From Phaeobacter gallaeciensis DSM 26640 (GTDB taxonomy: Bacteria; Pseudomonadota; Alphaproteobacteria; Rhodobacterales; Rhodobacteraceae), in assembly GCF_000511385.1 (NCBI RefSeq), contig NC_023137.1, forward strand, positions 2,983,001 to 3,047,000: DNA of 64,000 bases, given 5' to 3'. A program made the position numbers and the translations under genes. The notes under the pieces are model-generated. The model saw nothing but the letters and a program-made list of their open reading frames with translations, had not been told where the DNA came from and did not search any database. Each line of letters opens with the position of its first letter. Positions within the stretch are counted from its first letter, which is position 1. Below, piece by piece: positions 62,241-64,000 of this stretch.

Positions 62241-63337
62241 TGCAGGTCCCCTTCCTCGACCTGAAGGCCGCGTATGATGAGCTGGCAGAGCAGAGTGAAC
62301 CGAAGATGCTGGAGAGCCTGCGATCTGGCTGGTATATTCTCGGCCCTGAGGTTTCCAGGTTTGAGCAGGATTTTGCCAGCTACTGCGAGGTCTCGCACGC
62401 TCTTGGCGTGGCCAACGGCCTGGATGCCCTGAGACTCGCCCTGGTGGCGCTTGACATCGGGCCGGGCGACCGTGTCCTCGTCCCCTCCAACACCTATATC
62501 GCCACCTGGCTCGCGGTTTCCCAATGTGGCGCAATCCCGGTTCCGGTGGAGCCTGATCCCGCGACCCACAATATCACCGCCGAGGGTATTCGGGCCGCCA
62601 TGGTCCCCGGAACCAAGGCCGTCATACCTGTCCACCTATACGGGCAACCTGCGAATATGACCGCCATCATGGCAACCGCGCGTGATCTCGGGCTGAAGGT
62701 CATCGAAGACGCCGCTCAAGCGCATGGCGCCTGCTGGGATGGACACCGCATCGGCGGTGCCGGCGATATCGTCTGCTGGAGCTTCTATCCGGGCAAGAAC
62801 CTCGGCGCGTTGGGGGACGGCGGTGCGCTCACCACCAATTGCGACACTCTGGCAGAGCGGCTGACGCTGCTGCGGAATTACGGCTCGCGGGAGAAATACC
62901 GCAATGAGATCGCAGGCTTCAACAGCCGCCTTGATCCGGTTCAGGCCTCCTTTCTGTCGGTCAAGCTTGCGGTGCTGGACGACTGGAATGCGAGGCGCGC
63001 GACGATCGCAGCCCGCTATCTGTCGGAGCTGGATGGACTGGGCCTGACTCTGCCGTATGTCGCCGCAAAGGCCGATCCAGCCTGGCATCTGTTCGTGGTG
63101 CGTCACCCGGAGCGGGACCGGCTAGCCGCCGATCTGGCGCAGACCGGCGTTCAAACGCTGGTGCATTACCCTATCCCACCGCATGCTCAGGCGGCCTACG
63201 GCGATATGGGCCTGACGGATGAGGCGCTGCCGCTGGCGGCGACCTTGGCACGGGAAGTGCTTAGCCTGCCTATCGGCCCGCATCTGAACACCGCGCAGAT
63301 CGATCATGTGATCAAGAGCCTCAGACAGCTGGCCTGA
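62237..63337 (+). CDS. DegT/DnrJ-family sugar aminotransferase (FdtB-like)
   Basis: PLP enzyme of 366 residues that would aminate the 3-keto sugar made by the preceding enzyme, giving a dTDP-3-amino-3,6-dideoxyhexose. The PLP-binding Lys187 lies in [26 protein letters not shown] carries the ring-stacking Asp and Gln. [19 protein letters not shown] is the usual substrate loop. An acyltransferase normally follows in such clusters, but the next gene here is a convergent SDR. Confidence 0.92.
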   Translation: MMQVPFLDLKAAYDELAEQSEPKMLESLRSGWYILGPEVSRFEQDFASYCEVSHALGVANGLDALRLALVALDIGPGDRVLVPSNTYIATWLAVSQCGAIPVPVEPDPATHNITAEGIRAAMVPGTKAVIPVHLYGQPANMTAIMATARDLGLKVIEDAAQAHGACWDGHRIGGAGDIVCWSFYPGKNLGALGDGGALTTNCDTLAERLTLLRNYGSREKYRNEIAGFNSRLDPVQASFLSVKLAVLDDWNARRATIAARYLSELDGLGLTLPYVAAKADPAWHLFVVRHPERDRLAADLAQTGVQTLVHYPIPPHAQAAYGDMGLTDEALPLAATLAREVLSLPIGPHLNTAQIDHVIKSLRQLA

Positions 63338-63357
63338 TCGCCCCACCTTGAGCGCTA

Positions 63358-64000
63358 TCAGGGATTGATCGGCAGGAAATCATTGTCCAGGTGCTCGACC
63401 ACCTCCACGCTGGAAGGCTGGCGTAGCAGCTTGGCGTATTTGTATTTGAACGCACCACTGGAAAGGGCAACGATCTGCTGCGCGACCCAACCGGGTTCCA
63501 ACATGGTCGACGTATCCGTGTCACTGCCCGCCCAGAACTTCGTTTGAATACCTGAGGGCGCAACAACCAGCACCTTGCCAATCCCCTCGCCCCGGACCAG
63601 CGCTGCGCCCAGCATACCCAAGCCAGCCTTGGTCGCGCAGTAAGCGGGCATTTCGGGCTGCGGTTTATATTGTGAGCTGGAGGTCACCAACATCAGCTTG
63701 AGCGGCCCCGAGGCCTGACGCACGAGGCGCTGAATCAACATCATCGGTGCAAGCAGCCCGACATTCGCCATCTGTGAAAGCGCCCCATCCTCCAGAGTAG
63801 CAATTGATCCACGCTGCAAAAATCCGGCGCAGTAGACCAATGTCTGCACATCCCCAACCCGCATGACCAGTTCGTCAAGCTGCGCGGTTAAGTCTGCAAC
63901 ATCATCGGTGATCGATAGCGCGTGAAACTGAACGCCAGCGCACCCCGGATCAACACGGCCAGCAATCGTGACACGATGCCCCTCGCAGGCATAGTGTCGG
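63358..64000 (-). CDS. Short-chain dehydrogenase/reductase, 5' end beyond the window
   Basis: The reading frame stays open to the window edge at 64000, so the N-terminal cofactor glycine motif lies outside. The visible part starts RHYACEGHRVTIAGR and continues through TLVYCAGF (the NAG-like motif) to a catalytic Ser in VTSSSQYKP and YCATK as the YxxxK pair. The first internal ATG (63864) is not the start. The substrate is unknown; a role in nucleotide-sugar or natural-product chemistry is possible from position. Confidence 0.85.
   Translation of the reverse strand, partial: RHYACEGHRVTIAGRVDPGCAGVQFHALSITDDVADLTAQLDELVMRVGDVQTLVYCAGFLQRGSIATLEDGALSQMANVGLLAPMMLIQRLVRQASGPLKLMLVTSSSQYKPQPEMPAYCATKAGLGMLGAALVRGEGIGKVLVVAPSGIQTKFWAGSDTDTSTMLEPGWVAQQIVALSSGAFKYKYAKLLRQPSSVEVVEHLDNDFLPINP

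Overview
The window looks like chromosomal DNA of a marine Roseobacter-group alphaproteobacterium (Rhodobacterales; Phaeobacter, Leisingera or Ruegeria are the nearest fits I recognise). This rests on the GC-rich coding sequence, dense operons joined by ATGA and TAATG overlaps, and a typical gene set: membrane-bound cytochrome-c urate oxidase PuuD, a GlpVSTPQ-type glycerol ABC transporter, hydroxyproline catabolism, and an ExoY/Wzx/Wzy polysaccharide locus. The genus is an inference. I saw no rRNA, tRNA, CRISPR array, insertion sequence or phage gene.

Layout. (1) 0-6.6 kb: purine catabolism, with an NCS2 permease, ureidoglycolate lyase, a fused allantoinase/OHCU decarboxylase, hydroxyisourate hydrolase, a LysR regulator and urate oxidase PuuD. 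(2) 6.8-12.3 kb: TamA-TamB outer-membrane assembly pair. (3) 12.3-13.3 kb: glucokinase. (4) 13.5-41.6 kb: a large polysaccharide locus holding six glycosyltransferases, a WecG/TagA-family transferase, a Wzy/ligase-like membrane protein, a Wzx flippase, a Wzz-like protein, a CpsD-like ATPase with a damaged P-loop, and an ExoY-like initiating transferase. Nested inside it (18.2-35.5 kb) is a seven-gene run in which every junction is an ATGA overlap: PKS, glycosyltransferase, hybrid NRPS, phosphopantetheinyl transferase, two SGNH-like proteins (the second fused to a glycoside-hydrolase-like domain) and another glycosyltransferase. (5) 42-44 kb: a degenerate DgoK-like sugar kinase and a THUMP-type RNA methyltransferase. 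(6) 44.6-50.7 kb: glycerol ABC transporter operon. (7) 50.8-52.4 kb: BlaI/M56 regulatory pair. (8) 52.5-54.8 kb: chemoreceptor. (9) 54.9-60.4 kb: trans-4-hydroxy-L-proline degradation operon with a divergent GntR/FCD regulator. (10) 60.4-64 kb: a second sugar cluster with a GT2, an FdtA-like ketoisomerase, an FdtB-like aminotransferase, and an SDR cut by the window end.

The most unusual part is the assembly line at 18.2-35.5 kb. The NRPS protein reads formyltransferase, then a shortened condensation-like remnant, then an adenylation domain split between motifs A4 and A5 by an about 350-residue luciferase-like flavin monooxygenase, then a carrier domain. The hand-read adenylation code resembles the glycine code. 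The PKS is one module, KS-AT-KR-DH-ACP-TE, with KR ahead of DH. Translational coupling to glycosyltransferases and to secreted-type SGNH/GH proteins, in the middle of a Wzx/Wzy locus, suggests a formylated, oxidised amino-acid/polyketide unit that is glycosylated or used to decorate an exopolysaccharide. That link is inference; the domain order and gene overlaps are directly visible.
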